A DNA stretch of 64,000 nucleotides from Paenibacillus daejeonensis DSM 15491 (GCF_000378385.1 NZ_KB899660.1:248001-312000), one strand, 5' to 3'; positions 30,913-39,384 are shown, counted from the stretch's first letter. Translations and numbers: made by a program. Notes: generated by a model from the letters alone, not told the origin.

Positions 30913-31680
30913 ATGATGAGAGAGCACAAATCGATTATGACGCGTTATTTGATGCACATTACGGGATTGTTGCACGAAATTGAGAGTAGTCCGAAGGAGC
31001 CATTGATTGAGGTAGCCTCACTACTCGCGGATCATATCGCCGCAGATCAGCTGGTGTATCTGTACGGGCCAGGCGGTCATTCCAATATGAATGCAACGGA
31101 GGTGTTCTTCCGGGCCGGCGGATTGATGCATATTAGCGCCATCCTGGACGAAGGAACGATGATCTCCAATGGCGCACTGCGTTCTATGGCGGTCGAACGC
31201 ACACCGGGATATGGCAGACTAGTTATTGAAGATAATCGGCTGGCAAGTGGAGATATTCTGATTATCGCCAACGCTTATGGAATTAACACCGCCTGTGTGG
31301 ATGCTGCACTCGAAGCCCGTCGCCGCGGGGTAACGACTATCGCCGTTACCTCCGTCGGTCATGCAGACGCCATCCCTCCATCCCATTATGCCCGTCACCC
31401 TTCTGGCCATAATCTCTATGAGGTATGCGATTATGTACTCGATTCCAAGGTAAAGCCAGGGGATGCCGCAATCCAGATTGACGGGATTGAACCCAAAATG
31501 GGCTCTACCTCTACCTTTGCTAACGCCTTTCTACTAAACTCCCTGATGATGACAACGGCATCGGTGTTGGCTGAAAAAGGGATTGAGGTACCCGTATGGC
31601 GCAGCGGCAATGTGCCAGGGGGCGATGAATGGAACAATCAGTTTATTGATCGGTTCAAGGGACGTGTCCGATGGTTGTAG
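30913..31680 (+). CDS. SIS-domain sugar-phosphate-binding protein
   Basis: The 255-residue protein has a SIS (sugar isomerase) domain: a helix-strand VYLYGPGGHSNMNATEVFFRAGG where GPGGHSNMNAT resembles the phosphate-binding loop, then DILIIANAYGINTACVDAALEARRRGVTTIAVTS and the DYVLDSKV segment that ends the Rossmann-like core. SIS proteins isomerise, deaminate or bind aldose/ketose phosphates; this subgroup resembles the sugar isomerase-domain proteins found next to sugar ABC transporters. AATAGGAGGT lies just before two ATGs at 30913 and 30916; the second has the better spacing. The next gene starts 12 bases after its stop. A role in handling an amino-sugar phosphate is inferred from the GH20-like enzyme that follows. 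Confidence 0.85.
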   Translation: MMREHKSIMTRYLMHITGLLHEIESSPKEPLIEVASLLADHIAADQLVYLYGPGGHSNMNATEVFFRAGGLMHISAILDEGTMISNGALRSMAVERTPGYGRLVIEDNRLASGDILIIANAYGINTACVDAALEARRRGVTTIAVTSVGHADAIPPSHYARHPSGHNLYEVCDYVLDSKVKPGDAAIQIDGIEPKMGSTSTFANAFLLNSLMMTTASVLAEKGIEVPVWRSGNVPGGDEWNNQFIDRFKGRVRWL

Positions 31681-31691
31681 GAGAGATGGTT

Positions 31692-33509
31692 ATGAAGCTC
31701 AACTTAATTCCACAACCCCAATACGCGCAAGGACGAGAGGGCGATGCGGTGAACCTGTCCAACCTGGATGCTACCTTGGTTCTTCCTGCACCGGACACCA
31801 GATTGAGCAGTCTAACCGGATCGTTATTCCACCTCGTAGAGGAAGTTGCTTGGGACAAAAATATCTTCGCATTAGCAGCTGGGGGCGCCGAGCTGAATCC
31901 TGCCCAAGCCGAGCGGGTGCGGGGACGGCATGACGGGTATGTTTTGATGACCGGTGGAGGCCAGGTAGAGCTCTATGCTTGTTCTGCGTCGGGCTTATTC
32001 TATGGCCTCAAGACGCTAGAGCGAGTACAAGCCACAGAGGATAACGGCTTGGTACCTGCACTAGTTATTGTGGACTGGGCGGATCTCGCGCTGCGCAGCG
32101 ACTATCTGGATCTGCGTACCCTCTACCCTACCTTTGACCATATGCTGAACTATATCGCTGAACTCGCCGACTACAAGTTAAATACACTGGTTATCGAATA
32201 CGAGGACAAGCTGCCATTTCACGGGGACCACACGTATCTGCGACATCCCCGGCTCTGTCTCAGCGAGGAGCAGCATCGACAGTTACTGGAGACTGCGTGG
32301 GCACATTTTATCTCTGTTATTCCGAAGCAGCAGTCATTTGGCCATCTTGAATACATCCTCAAGCATCCTGCGAACATGAGCTTGCGCGAAACGCCCGACA
32401 GCGTCGGTGAGTTGTGTCCGCACCGGCCAGGAGCTTACGAACTGATGGCCGGTATTTTGAGTAATGTCGCCGACTTGCATCCAGACAGCGACTACCTGCA
32501 TTTGGGCTGCGATGAGGTGTGGAGTCTGGGCACCTGCGAGGACTGCAGGCGCTCCGGCATGAGCCGCGAAGCCTCGTTTATCTCGTTTGTAAATCGGCTA
32601 GCCCACCACGTCCGCTCCCTTGGCAAGAAACCGATGATCTGGCATGACATGCTGATACATGCCTCATCAGAAGAACTGAAGCGACTTGATAAAGGGATAA
32701 CCATCGTCGTCTGGATCTATGGCGGACACCAAATGAAGGCCGACGCCAGGCGGATGATCCGCTCCCTGCGCGAAACTGGGCTTGCCGTGCTTGGGGCATC
32801 CGCTGTCCGTTGCTGGGACGACAATGGCGACCAGAACTATCCGGTCATCCACAACCGAATTGCGAATATTCAGGATTGGAGTGAAATGGCCGAATCAGAG
32901 CAGCTGGACGGCGTGATTGCGACGAATTGGGCCTGTCCTTTTGCGCTGGGCAGTCCTTACGGTCTATTCGAAACGTCGCGCTACCCTGCCTTTTACTCCG
33001 CCGAACGCAGTTGGAACAGCCGCGCAGATGATACCAGTTATCTACAGCGTTTCCTCCTACATCATCACGGTCTCCAACCATCTGATGTATCTGAACCATG
33101 GGATGATTACGCCAGCACCGATTATTATCAGCTGATGCCTCGGCTATTGCCTTATGTGCGCAAAAACCGTGACACCGCGGAGCTAATCTCGGCCATGATC
33201 GCCTTCGAGCTGCCGGCACACCGTCAATTCCCGCTGCACACTTGGCTGTTCCGCGCTGTACTACATGGGGGAAGTGAGGAAATTTCCACCGGCCTGAAGG
33301 CCAGGCACAGGAGCGGTTTTAACGAGCTGAAGCAGGTAAGAATACGCATGAAGGATGCGCTGGATGCACTACTCATTCCAGAGATGAGAGATGTGTATCT
33401 GATGTCACGCTTTTACCGGCCTGAGCTGTATGAGAGGCACCTGTCCGAGATTGTTGAGGGGGTTGAGTCGGTCTTGCGGACCAAGGAAGGAGAGAATGAT
33501 CATGCCTGA
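31692..33509 (+). CDS. GH20-family beta-N-acetylhexosaminidase-like glycosidase
   Basis: The 605-residue protein has a GH20-like layout: an N-terminal beta domain (about 1-120), a TIM barrel with the family motif of the catalytic Asp-Glu pair in DYLHLGCDEVWSLGTCEDC (HxGxDE-type, Asp-Glu near 275), and the aromatic barrel segments DMLIHASSEELKRLDKGI and VIWIYGGHQMK. The surrounding YLDLRTLYPTFDHML and SFGHLEYILKHP are typical of the cytosolic members without signal peptide, and no signal is seen here. GH20 enzymes use substrate-assisted catalysis to release N-acetylhexosamine. I took the ATG at 31692, behind AGGAGA; the ATG at 31671 overlaps the preceding stop. It is in an operon with the SIS gene and a GNAT gene. 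Confidence 0.85.
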   Translation: MKLNLIPQPQYAQGREGDAVNLSNLDATLVLPAPDTRLSSLTGSLFHLVEEVAWDKNIFALAAGGAELNPAQAERVRGRHDGYVLMTGGGQVELYACSASGLFYGLKTLERVQATEDNGLVPALVIVDWADLALRSDYLDLRTLYPTFDHMLNYIAELADYKLNTLVIEYEDKLPFHGDHTYLRHPRLCLSEEQHRQLLETAWAHFISVIPKQQSFGHLEYILKHPANMSLRETPDSVGELCPHRPGAYELMAGILSNVADLHPDSDYLHLGCDEVWSLGTCEDCRRSGMSREASFISFVNRLAHHVRSLGKKPMIWHDMLIHASSEELKRLDKGITIVVWIYGGHQMKADARRMIRSLRETGLAVLGASAVRCWDDNGDQNYPVIHNRIANIQDWSEMAESEQLDGVIATNWACPFALGSPYGLFETSRYPAFYSAERSWNSRADDTSYLQRFLLHHHGLQPSDVSEPWDDYASTDYYQLMPRLLPYVRKNRDTAELISAMIAFELPAHRQFPLHTWLFRAVLHGGSEEISTGLKARHRSGFNELKQVRIRMKDALDALLIPEMRDVYLMSRFYRPELYERHLSEIVEGVESVLRTKEGENDHA

Positions 33510-33981
33510 TATGTTGGTCAAACTGTATGACCTGCCGGAGAAGCAGACGCTTGTCCAGCAGTTGGCGCAGCAGGGAATTATGATCAAGCGAGGGATGTCC
33601 GGGGATATGCACCGCGCCGTAGCGTTCGTGGAGGAGCATTTCAATGCGAGCTGGCGTAATTCGTGTCAGAATGCCTTTGCCCGCCTCCCCTCCGGTATCT
33701 TCCTGGCGGTGCGAGACAAACAAATCATCGGCTTCGCCTGCTACGACGTCGTCGTTCGCAACTTCTTCGGGCCAACCGGCGTCACCGATGCGTGCCGCGG
33801 GCTAGGTGTTGGCAAAGCCTTGCTGCTCGAGTGCCTACACGCCATGCGTTCAGACGGTTACGCCTACGCCATCATCGGCTGGGCCGAGGACGCACAGACC
33901 TTCTACCAACGTACGGTGGGTGCGACGGTCATCCCGAATTCGTTTCCTGGGGCTTATCGGAATATGGTGGCATTGGATTGA
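33502..33981 (+). CDS. GNAT-family acetyltransferase in sugar operon
   Basis: The 159-residue protein has the GNAT signature in GIFLAVRDKQIIGFACYDV, GVTDACRGLGVGKALLLECLHAM (RGLGVGKAL acetyl-CoA loop) and YAIIGWAEDAQTFYQRTVGATVIP. The start ATG at 33502 lies nine bases after AAGGAG and overlaps the end of the GH20-like gene by eight bases (ATGCCTGA), indicating translational coupling with that gene. Conserved order SIS-GH20-GNAT suggests it acts on the sugar product, perhaps N-acetylating an amino sugar, but that is inferred. The hairpin at 34057-34096 follows. Confidence 0.85.
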   Translation: MPDMLVKLYDLPEKQTLVQQLAQQGIMIKRGMSGDMHRAVAFVEEHFNASWRNSCQNAFARLPSGIFLAVRDKQIIGFACYDVVVRNFFGPTGVTDACRGLGVGKALLLECLHAMRSDGYAYAIIGWAEDAQTFYQRTVGATVIPNSFPGAYRNMVALD

Positions 33982-34056
33982 GGGCCTTTCACCCTTTTAA
34001 TCTAGGGTAACAATAACTAACTTCATTCTGACTGAGCCACACCCTCTCTTAACAAC

Positions 34057-34096
34057 AATGGCCCGCTTCTTGTCTTCTACCAAGAGCCGGGCCATT
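34057..34096. terminator. Convergent hairpin terminator
   Basis: CAATGGCCCG / CGGGCCATTG stem between the plus-strand GNAT gene (ends 33981) and the minus-strand M24 peptidase gene (ends 34123). The T-runs on either side are short, so efficiency is uncertain. Confidence 0.6.
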
Positions 34097-34122
34097 GCTA
34101 TCTAGGCGGGGGGAACACAACT

Positions 34123-34746
34123 TTATAAGGCAATGACATTTTCAAACTTGGCGCCGAACCCATTCTTCCCTATGTGTGGTTCAATAGCCCACCTCTTACC
34201 TTGCAAAGGCGTATCCGCATTGCCAGGATAGATGAATACTCGTTTCGATTGATTGGAGTAGTCTTCAATGGAATGACCAATATTGCCATTGGGATCAAGC
34301 AATTCATAACCCTTCGCATGAATTAAGTCGCTACAATACCGAAACAACTCTCCAATCGTTTTAGCTTGCTGTGCAAAAGCATAGGTCTTATTAAAGATGT
34401 GTTCCGCATCCTGAATCAGTCGCTGGAATTCAAGATCATGACCAATAAGGATGGTTTCCGAGTAATCTCCCCATTGACCATGACGCATCGGACTATAGTC
34501 AACTAGCACGATATCTGTTTCTTGTAGCACAACCTCTTCAGAAGGCAGATGGTTTCCTCGTGTACAAAAAACCGAGTTTGTATTGAAATTAACAAGCATC
34601 GGATACCAAAGTGCTTCTGCCCCCAATGAGAACATGATCTCCTCGCACTTATTCGCAAATGCTTTCTCCGAAATGCCTGGCTTCAAAAATTCTTTTGATT
34701 TCTCACACGCTAGAATCGCTAACTCTTGAGCATTCATATTACTCAT
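34123..34746 (-). CDS. M24-family metallopeptidase fold protein (Xaa-Pro aminopeptidase-like)
   Basis: The 207-residue protein covers only the pita-bread catalytic domain of M24 enzymes. Metal ligands can be followed: Asp in VLVDYSP, Asp in GQWGDYSET, His in IGHSIEDY, Glu in WAIEPHIG and Glu in KFENVIAL at the C-terminus. A YPMLVNFNTNS strand and a FCTRGNHLP segment precede the site as in methionine and Xaa-Pro aminopeptidases. The N-terminal domain of full-length Xaa-Pro peptidases is absent. Family members cleave N-terminal peptide bonds or have lost activity; the full ligand set here suggests catalytic function. The ATG at 34746 follows AAAGGAATGAG. A minus-strand hypothetical gene lies 50 bases upstream. 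Confidence 0.85.
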   Translation of the reverse strand: MSNMNAQELAILACEKSKEFLKPGISEKAFANKCEEIMFSLGAEALWYPMLVNFNTNSVFCTRGNHLPSEEVVLQETDIVLVDYSPMRHGQWGDYSETILIGHDLEFQRLIQDAEHIFNKTYAFAQQAKTIGELFRYCSDLIHAKGYELLDPNGNIGHSIEDYSNQSKRVFIYPGNADTPLQGKRWAIEPHIGKNGFGAKFENVIAL

Positions 34747-34796
34747 TCCTTTGCAATTTCTTGAACATTATTATTCGATAACTTTATCAGCCCACT

Positions 34797-35273
34797 TCAA
34801 TCCCAGCAATTAAAGATTACATCCTTATACTTAATTGGATTCCAATACTTTAATTGTTCAAGTTCTGAATGATCCAATAACATTATAGTTTTATCAGTGA
34901 TATCTTTATTCAATACAGATAGATTAAGACACTGGTAATAATTATATTTACTTTTCTGATTTCCAGTTCTAAGTTTCGCGTTTATGTACAAAGCAACATC
35001 ATGAGAATCTATGAAATTGGCATTTCCATCTCGATATTCATCAGCCAATCCTATGATTGGATAATGCTTATTCATCAAAACTAACGTTTGAATCTTTTTG
35101 TTGCTTAATTTACCTAAGTGATAATTTCCGCTATAAGTTTCGATTTCTTCAAATTTCGTGTAATCAAAAACTACTAATAAGTCGTAACAGAACTGCTTGA
35201 ACTCAAGATCAGAAACATTTTCATTCGCCTCAGGTTCACCAAAATCTGTGATGCCTCTAGGTAATATTAACAT
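34797..35273 (-). CDS. Hypothetical protein
   Basis: A 158-residue soluble acidic protein with predicted alpha/beta fold, containing GKLSNKKIQTLVLMNKHYPI and a C-terminal KYKDVIFNCWD. There is no TM, signal or metal motif and I do not recognise the family. The ATG at 35273 is preceded by GAGGGCAATCGAA, a reasonable ribosome binding site. The base composition is more AT-rich than the neighbouring sugar locus, in keeping with the other orphan genes of this stretch. By size and acidity it could be an immunity-type protein, but no toxin gene is near. Confidence 0.55.
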   Translation of the reverse strand: MLILPRGITDFGEPEANENVSDLEFKQFCYDLLVVFDYTKFEEIETYSGNYHLGKLSNKKIQTLVLMNKHYPIIGLADEYRDGNANFIDSHDVALYINAKLRTGNQKSKYNYYQCLNLSVLNKDITDKTIMLLDHSELEQLKYWNPIKYKDVIFNCWD

Positions 35274-35358
35274 TTCGATTGCCCTCTCATTAATAGTAGA
35301 GTTCCATTTATTCTTACCTCAATACATAGTGGAGTGAGATGAAGAAAGTGACGATCTA

Positions 35359-35790
35359 TTAGTTCTCTCGCTTTAATTCCTCTTTCTCCTCATTCGTTGC
35401 GTATCTACAAAGATGTAAATAATCATCAACTTGAATCGTCTTTACTTCAATTGGACTAACGGGATTAGGATTTACCCACTGGGTACCTCCAGCATATGTA
35501 AATCCATCGCTTCTAACTTTATATAAATAGCCACGCTCACCATAGTTAGGATGGCCACTGAAGAAAATCATTTGTATAGGTAAACCATACTTGGGGTCCA
35601 TAACACGTTCACATTTTCCTTCATTATCCAGAACTGCTCCTAACGCAAAAGCTAGGGCAATATTCATCTCGGATGTTGCATAAACTGCAAGTTGGTTTCC
35701 TTCTTTAAAGACCCAATCATATGCTTGGAAAGGAAACAAACAATCAACTAATTTGCTCGACCCATGATACAAAAAGAGAGGCTTATTCAT
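35359..35790 (-). CDS. Possible ADP-ribosyltransferase-like (ART) protein
   Basis: The 143-residue protein starts with PLFLYHGSSKLVD (His of an H-Y-E type triad), has LAVYATSEMNIALAFALG (candidate Tyr strand followed by a helix), and ends with a strand SPIEVKTIQVDDY (candidate Glu). This order is that of the H-Y-E group of NAD-dependent ADP-ribosyltransferases and of RNA 2'-phosphotransferase-like folds. The match is to motifs only and activity is unproven. I took the ATG at 35790; the frame could run to 35823 but overlaps the upstream GNAT gene more. It overlaps the end of that gene by eight bases (ATGAATAA), so the two are co-translated. Confidence 0.55.
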   Translation of the reverse strand: MNKPLFLYHGSSKLVDCLFPFQAYDWVFKEGNQLAVYATSEMNIALAFALGAVLDNEGKCERVMDPKYGLPIQMIFFSGHPNYGERGYLYKVRSDGFTYAGGTQWVNPNPVSPIEVKTIQVDDYLHLCRYATNEEKEELKREN

Positions 35791-36241
35791 TCTTCTCGCT
35801 CCTAATAAACCGATACTTAGCAATCATCTCTCCCCATGGCGCTAATCCTTGTTCTGTAAAGCCGGCTTTTTCATATACTCTCTTGGCTGCCCCATTATCA
35901 GGATGATAACCAATGAGACAGACACTTGTACAATCCGCTCGGCCTTGAATCTGGTTTAAAATCATTTGTACAGCCTGGGCACCGTATCCTTTGCCTTGAT
36001 ATTGTTGATCGATCATTAACCGATAAATCCAGTAATTCTGATCGTCCGGATCCACACCAAAAAGGGTATAACCAACCATGCTCTCTTCCCGGTAAATGGC
36101 CATACTCGAGAACCCACTCAGAAACTGAGACTCAGCAATTGAATAAAGATTGGAAGCTATGAGTCGCTCTTGCTCCTGTTTCGGTTTAAGCGCGGCACAG
36201 GCTTCCCAGTTCGTTTTGTCAACTGTCTTCAAATATAGCAT
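35783..36241 (-). CDS. GNAT-family acetyltransferase
   Basis: The 152-residue protein has YREESMVGYTLFGVDP, YRLMIDQQYQGKGYGAQAVQMIL (QQYQGKGYG acetyl-CoA loop), and LIGYHPDNGAAKRVYEKAGFTEQG, where PDNGAAK-YEKAGF closes the fold; together they match the diamine/spermidine acetyltransferase-like BltD group. It might acetylate a polyamine or a drug, but the acceptor cannot be told. The ATG at 36241 is preceded by GAGGCATGCG, a moderate site. It overlaps the ART-like gene that follows by eight bases, so a joint function is possible. Confidence 0.85.
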   Translation of the reverse strand: MLYLKTVDKTNWEACAALKPKQEQERLIASNLYSIAESQFLSGFSSMAIYREESMVGYTLFGVDPDDQNYWIYRLMIDQQYQGKGYGAQAVQMILNQIQGRADCTSVCLIGYHPDNGAAKRVYEKAGFTEQGLAPWGEMIAKYRFIRSEKNE

Positions 36242-36327
36242 CGCATGCCTCCAATAATTGAGAAAGTCTAAAATGAACGACTAACGACAACACCGCTATA
36301 TTCTAAAGCGTCCATTGCTCTTATTCG

Positions 36328-36681
36328 CTATACGTCACCAAGTTCAGAAATTGGCGTCCACCTATACTCGGAATTTTCTGAACTAAGCTTTATGATTTGT
36401 CTCTCTGGTAATGAACACCTGAAGATCCCAACTTGAGCATTCAAATGACTATGATAATTAAAGCCAGTTAAAACGACATTACATACCTCCACGCCCAATT
36501 CTTCTTTACACTCACGAAAAAGCGCCTCATGTATCGTTTCCCCCGGATCTACTGCTCCACCCGGTAAACTCCACCCCTTGTTGCCGTAAGTTCGTTTCAG
36601 TAAAAGAATTTGACCGTCAAGATTTGAGATAATTGCATGCGCGCCGAATCGAAACGTATCATTGAATGCCAACTGAGCCAC
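36328..36681 (-). CDS. Nudix hydrolase
   Basis: The 117-residue protein has the full Nudix box GGAVDPGETIHEALFRECKEELGVEV (the GX5EX7REUXEEXGU pattern), at about residues 39-61, with the acidic residues that bind Mg2+. The preceding RTYGNKGWSLPGG is the usual strand-loop. Nudix enzymes hydrolyse nucleoside diphosphates linked to another moiety; the substrate is unknown. The protein is slightly shorter than average at the C-terminus. The ATG at 36681 has no clear ribosome binding site (GAATGGAGCGTGGCTC upstream). The APH-like gene ends about 43 bases upstream on the same strand, so they may be co-expressed. Confidence 0.85.
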   Translation of the reverse strand: MAQLAFNDTFRFGAHAIISNLDGQILLLKRTYGNKGWSLPGGAVDPGETIHEALFRECKEELGVEVCNVVLTGFNYHSHLNAQVGIFRCSLPERQIIKLSSENSEYRWTPISELGDV

Positions 36682-36723
36682 GCTCCATTCTTATCTTTCG
36701 TATCACAATTAACTCTTTGACCT

Positions 36724-37740
36724 TCATTTTTTCTTCCACTCGTTCAACCACTCTACTAGGATAGTAGACAATTTTTCGTATTCTTTGAGTTCATTTAAAG
36801 TTTCTATTACTTGTCTAGTTCCCATTTCTTGCTCAACTTTATCCGCGCATTCAATCTGTAATGAACGCTTCAGACTGTATTCTAGCCATTCCAGTTTGTT
36901 AAAATAACCTGCATCTAAGACAGCTCTCCAATCCACTTGAACCATTCCGTAACTATTTTGATGGCCTTTTAAAAAAGCTAAAAATTTGTCTTTGTCTACA
37001 CTGCCTAGCTCATTAATGGACCAATAAATTGCTGTCTCAATCAAATCGTGTTTAGGATTTATCTCTCCAGCTGATTCCCAATCAATAATAATCGGTTCAC
37101 CATTTTTCCACATCACATTCTTAGGTTCCAAATCGCGATGACTGAGCACCTTCTCTGATTCCAACATTTTTTTAGATCGGTTTGACTTAGCATTCCATAG
37201 CGATAGTTTCTCCACACTATCAGATAAGTCATTAATCCAAACAGCCTTTTCTTCTTTTCCTTTATTCAAATAAAAAGCCCATACTATTTCTCGAGCCTCT
37301 TTAGAAGAAGCATGACTCATGTCAAATTGGGAGTAATCTGTTTGATGGATGTTTGCTAGAATGGAACCTATTTTCTTGCAATCTGCTTCGGTAATATCCG
37401 TTGCTACTTTACAATCTCCTACAATCCAATCGAATATCATGTAAAACTGATTATCAATACTCTGCAAAAAATCACCCTTAAATTTCTTTGCGGGTTGAGC
37501 GGGAATGCGATTGGACAAAAAATCAACTATTCTTTCTGATTGAATGTAATTATGTAGAGCCGTAGGCCTTTCCATAATAGAAGGGTTTAGTGCTTTAACA
37601 GCATAGTTCCCATTAGTGGTTTCTATAGCATACATTCTATGTAGATGACCTCCTGATATAGCGACAGGAGTTTTTGTTAAATCCCCAAGTTCCAATTTTT
37701 TACACAACTCTTCAAGTTGTACATTGTACGAATTATTCAT
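36724..37740 (-). CDS. APH-family phosphotransferase
   Basis: The 338-residue protein has the catalytic HRDLEPKNVMW loop and a metal-binding IIDWESAGEINPKHDLIETA segment, with N-lobe VAISGGHLHRMYAIE and a conserved Lys in NYAVKALN. The HRDLEPKN form is closer to the protein-kinase HRDLKPxN than usual for APHs, but the rest is APH-like. It may phosphorylate an antibiotic or a metabolite; the substrate is not identifiable. The ATG at 37740 follows a small membrane protein gene by two bases after its TGA (TGAAAATG), and GGATGAGTGA within that gene may serve as the ribosome binding site. The Nudix gene follows. Confidence 0.8.
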   Translation of the reverse strand: MNNSYNVQLEELCKKLELGDLTKTPVAISGGHLHRMYAIETTNGNYAVKALNPSIMERPTALHNYIQSERIVDFLSNRIPAQPAKKFKGDFLQSIDNQFYMIFDWIVGDCKVATDITEADCKKIGSILANIHQTDYSQFDMSHASSKEAREIVWAFYLNKGKEEKAVWINDLSDSVEKLSLWNAKSNRSKKMLESEKVLSHRDLEPKNVMWKNGEPIIIDWESAGEINPKHDLIETAIYWSINELGSVDKDKFLAFLKGHQNSYGMVQVDWRAVLDAGYFNKLEWLEYSLKRSLQIECADKVEQEMGTRQVIETLNELKEYEKLSTILVEWLNEWKKK

Positions 37741-37742
37741 TT

Positions 37743-37838
37743 TCAGTAATCACTCATCCTTATGAGTTTATAGTCATTAACGAGAAAGATTATGCCAAAA
37801 CCAAAAGCAAAGATGAAAAGCATAGTTATTCGTTTCAT
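37743..37838 (-). CDS. 31-residue small membrane protein
   Basis: MKRITMLFIFAFGFGIIFLV followed by NDYKLIRMSDY forms a basic N-terminus, one TM helix of about 17 residues and a polar tail. The ATG at 37838 follows AAGGAG at six bases, an excellent ribosome binding site, and the TGA at 37743 lies two bases before the ATG of the phosphotransferase gene. The strong site and coupling argue that it is translated and not a chance ORF. Its role is unknown; it could anchor or regulate the phosphotransferase or act as a translation-coupling leader. Confidence 0.6.
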   Translation of the reverse strand: MKRITMLFIFAFGFGIIFLVNDYKLIRMSDY

Positions 37839-37856
37839 TTAAATCTCCTTACTTAT

Positions 37857-38300
37857 CTACATGTTTAAGATAAAGCCTGTTTTCTTTCCCTTGATGAATC
37901 CCGCCCGCTCATAAAAGTCATGCACCTCTGCTCGTTGCGAGCCTGTCATTAACATCAACTTATAACAATTTAGATTTCGACTAATCTCTTTTGCCTTCTC
38001 TATTGCCATTTGACCAAACCCTTGTCTTCTATAGTCTATATGTGTGACCACATTCTCGATTAAGCCATACGGTCTTGCACTCCTGGTAAGATTCTTTATG
38101 ATGACCAGTACGCAGGACGCAACAAGAACACCCTCGTGTTCAACAACTATGATGCTCATGTTCTTGTCATTCAACATATCATTCCAATGATTAGACAGCT
38201 CTGGCCCCCTAGTCAATTCTGGATCATTGGGTTGAAGAAACGTATAGAGTAACAAAAGATCTTCTAATTCATTTACATGAACTAATCTGGCTTCAGCCAC
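37857..38300 (-). CDS. GNAT-family acetyltransferase
   Basis: The 147-residue protein has [48 protein letters not shown] ([10 protein letters not shown] acetyl-CoA loop) and [26 protein letters not shown]. This is the phosphinothricin-acetyltransferase-like/MnaT-like group of small GNATs. The acceptor is unknown. The ATG at 38300 overlaps the upstream SRPBCC gene by 19 bases, so they are co-translated. The next gene downstream is the 31-residue membrane protein, 19 bases after its stop. Confidence 0.85.
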   Translation of the reverse strand: MAEARLVHVNELEDLLLLYTFLQPNDPELTRGPELSNHWNDMLNDKNMSIIVVEHEGVLVASCVLVIIKNLTRSARPYGLIENVVTHIDYRRQGFGQMAIEKAKEISRNLNCYKLMLMTGSQRAEVHDFYERAGFIKGKKTGFILNM

Positions 38301-38773
38301 TTCGTATCACCAGCTTTCACCTTTTCCTCTATGACTTTCTTGAGCTCTATATTCCTATATGCTATGAACCTCTTCATATATCTTTTGAGCACGATTTTCT
38401 CAACAGCAACCCCCAAAATACCCATAGGAGCTTCAAAGCATAATGTATCTGTCATTAGTGTCTTTCCCTCTTGCTCCATGAATTCATGTTTATGCGTAAG
38501 ACTTTTGAACGCTCCTATTTGCATTTGATCCGTAAACACATATGGATATTCATATTCCGTTATTATGGAGGTCAATCTTTGGCGAATGAGAAAATGAGTT
38601 GCTTCGAACGTAACCGTTTCGCCCAAACCAATGCCTCCTGTGGTGACACCTCCAACAGCCCGTTCCTTGGTGTGAGGCCACACAGTCTTTGTATGTAATT
38701 CGATATCTCTAGCAAGATCAAAACACATTTGGATGGGGGCAGAAATCTCGATTTCAGCTTTAATTGTTATCAT
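38282..38773 (-). CDS. SRPBCC-family (START-like) protein
   Basis: The 163-residue protein has the START/SRPBCC beta-grip fold pattern: an N-terminal strand [24 protein letters not shown], the middle [45 protein letters not shown] and the long C-terminal helix [20 protein letters not shown]. Such proteins bind hydrophobic small ligands in a cavity; the ligand is unknown. The ATG at 38773 follows GGGCGGATCACTC, a weak site. Its end overlaps the GNAT gene by 19 bases. Confidence 0.8.
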   Translation of the reverse strand: MITIKAEIEISAPIQMCFDLARDIELHTKTVWPHTKERAVGGVTTGGIGLGETVTFEATHFLIRQRLTSIITEYEYPYVFTDQMQIGAFKSLTHKHEFMEQEGKTLMTDTLCFEAPMGILGVAVEKIVLKRYMKRFIAYRNIELKKVIEEKVKAGDTKWLKPD

Positions 38774-38790
38774 GAGTGATCCGCCCTTCC

Positions 38791-39279
38791 TTATAAATTT
38801 AATTCATCTATTGCATCGGTCAGAAAATCAATCTTATCTTCCATATCTTCAATGTGCTTTTTAATCTTTAACTTATATTCTTGTCTTTTGTTCAAAGGTA
38901 TGTCATCGATTATTTTTTCAAGTAATAAATAAGACTGCCTACTCACTTCAAAGTTTCCAGTCATCATTAATTCAAATAATAAATCTATGTGTTCACTGTA
39001 ATGTAAGGGTGCAAGTGCATATAATAATGAACCCCTATATCCTAGTGTCTTCGGATCTTGCAGTAATTTTATAATCGGCTCAACTGCATCTTGGCAAGCC
39101 ATATCTGAGAGAGTAAGCGCAATTTGAATTCTGATTAGAGGTTCTTCTGTAAGTTCCAATTGTTTTATTAAATAATCTGTGAGCATTGCATCATTGTTGT
39201 CTGCTAGCTCCTCAATCAGTAAACAGGCTTCATTAATTTCATTGTTTTGAAGGAAAGAATCCAAATGCTCTATACTCAT
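38791..39279 (-). CDS. HEAT-repeat-like protein
   Basis: The 162-residue, all-helical protein shows repeating helical pairs (AMLTDYLIKQLELTEEPLIRIQIALTLSDMACQDAVEPIIKLLQDPKTLGYRGSLLYALAPL) as in HEAT-like PBS repeats, followed by a charged C-terminal helix. The start ATG at 39279 is preceded by AGGAGTGAAAT, a strong ribosome binding site. No enzymatic motif is present. HEAT repeats usually mediate protein contacts. Upstream is a promoter-like motif at 39321-39355, so it probably heads the operon of SRPBCC, GNAT, small membrane protein, phosphotransferase and Nudix genes that follow on the minus strand. Confidence 0.75.
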   Translation of the reverse strand: MSIEHLDSFLQNNEINEACLLIEELADNNDAMLTDYLIKQLELTEEPLIRIQIALTLSDMACQDAVEPIIKLLQDPKTLGYRGSLLYALAPLHYSEHIDLLFELMMTGNFEVSRQSYLLLEKIIDDIPLNKRQEYKLKIKKHIEDMEDKIDFLTDAIDELNL

Positions 39280-39320
39280 ATTTCACTCCTAATTGTTATT
39301 AGAATTATCTTTTAATAACC

Positions 39321-39355
39321 TTTGTTCCATCATACTATAAAAGGGAACAACTGGA
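39321..39355 (-). promoter_or_regulatory. Recurring promoter-like motif, copy 2
   Basis: The minus strand reads ATCCAGTTGTTCCCTTTTATAGTATGATGGAACAAAGG, with TTGTTCC and GGAACAA forming 7-bp arms around a TATAGTATGAT core, about 45 bases upstream of the HEAT-like gene. It closely matches the copies at 23510-23552 and 43784-43817. Confidence 0.45.
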
Positions 39356-39384
39356 TATTATCATTTCCACTTACAGATAACAAA

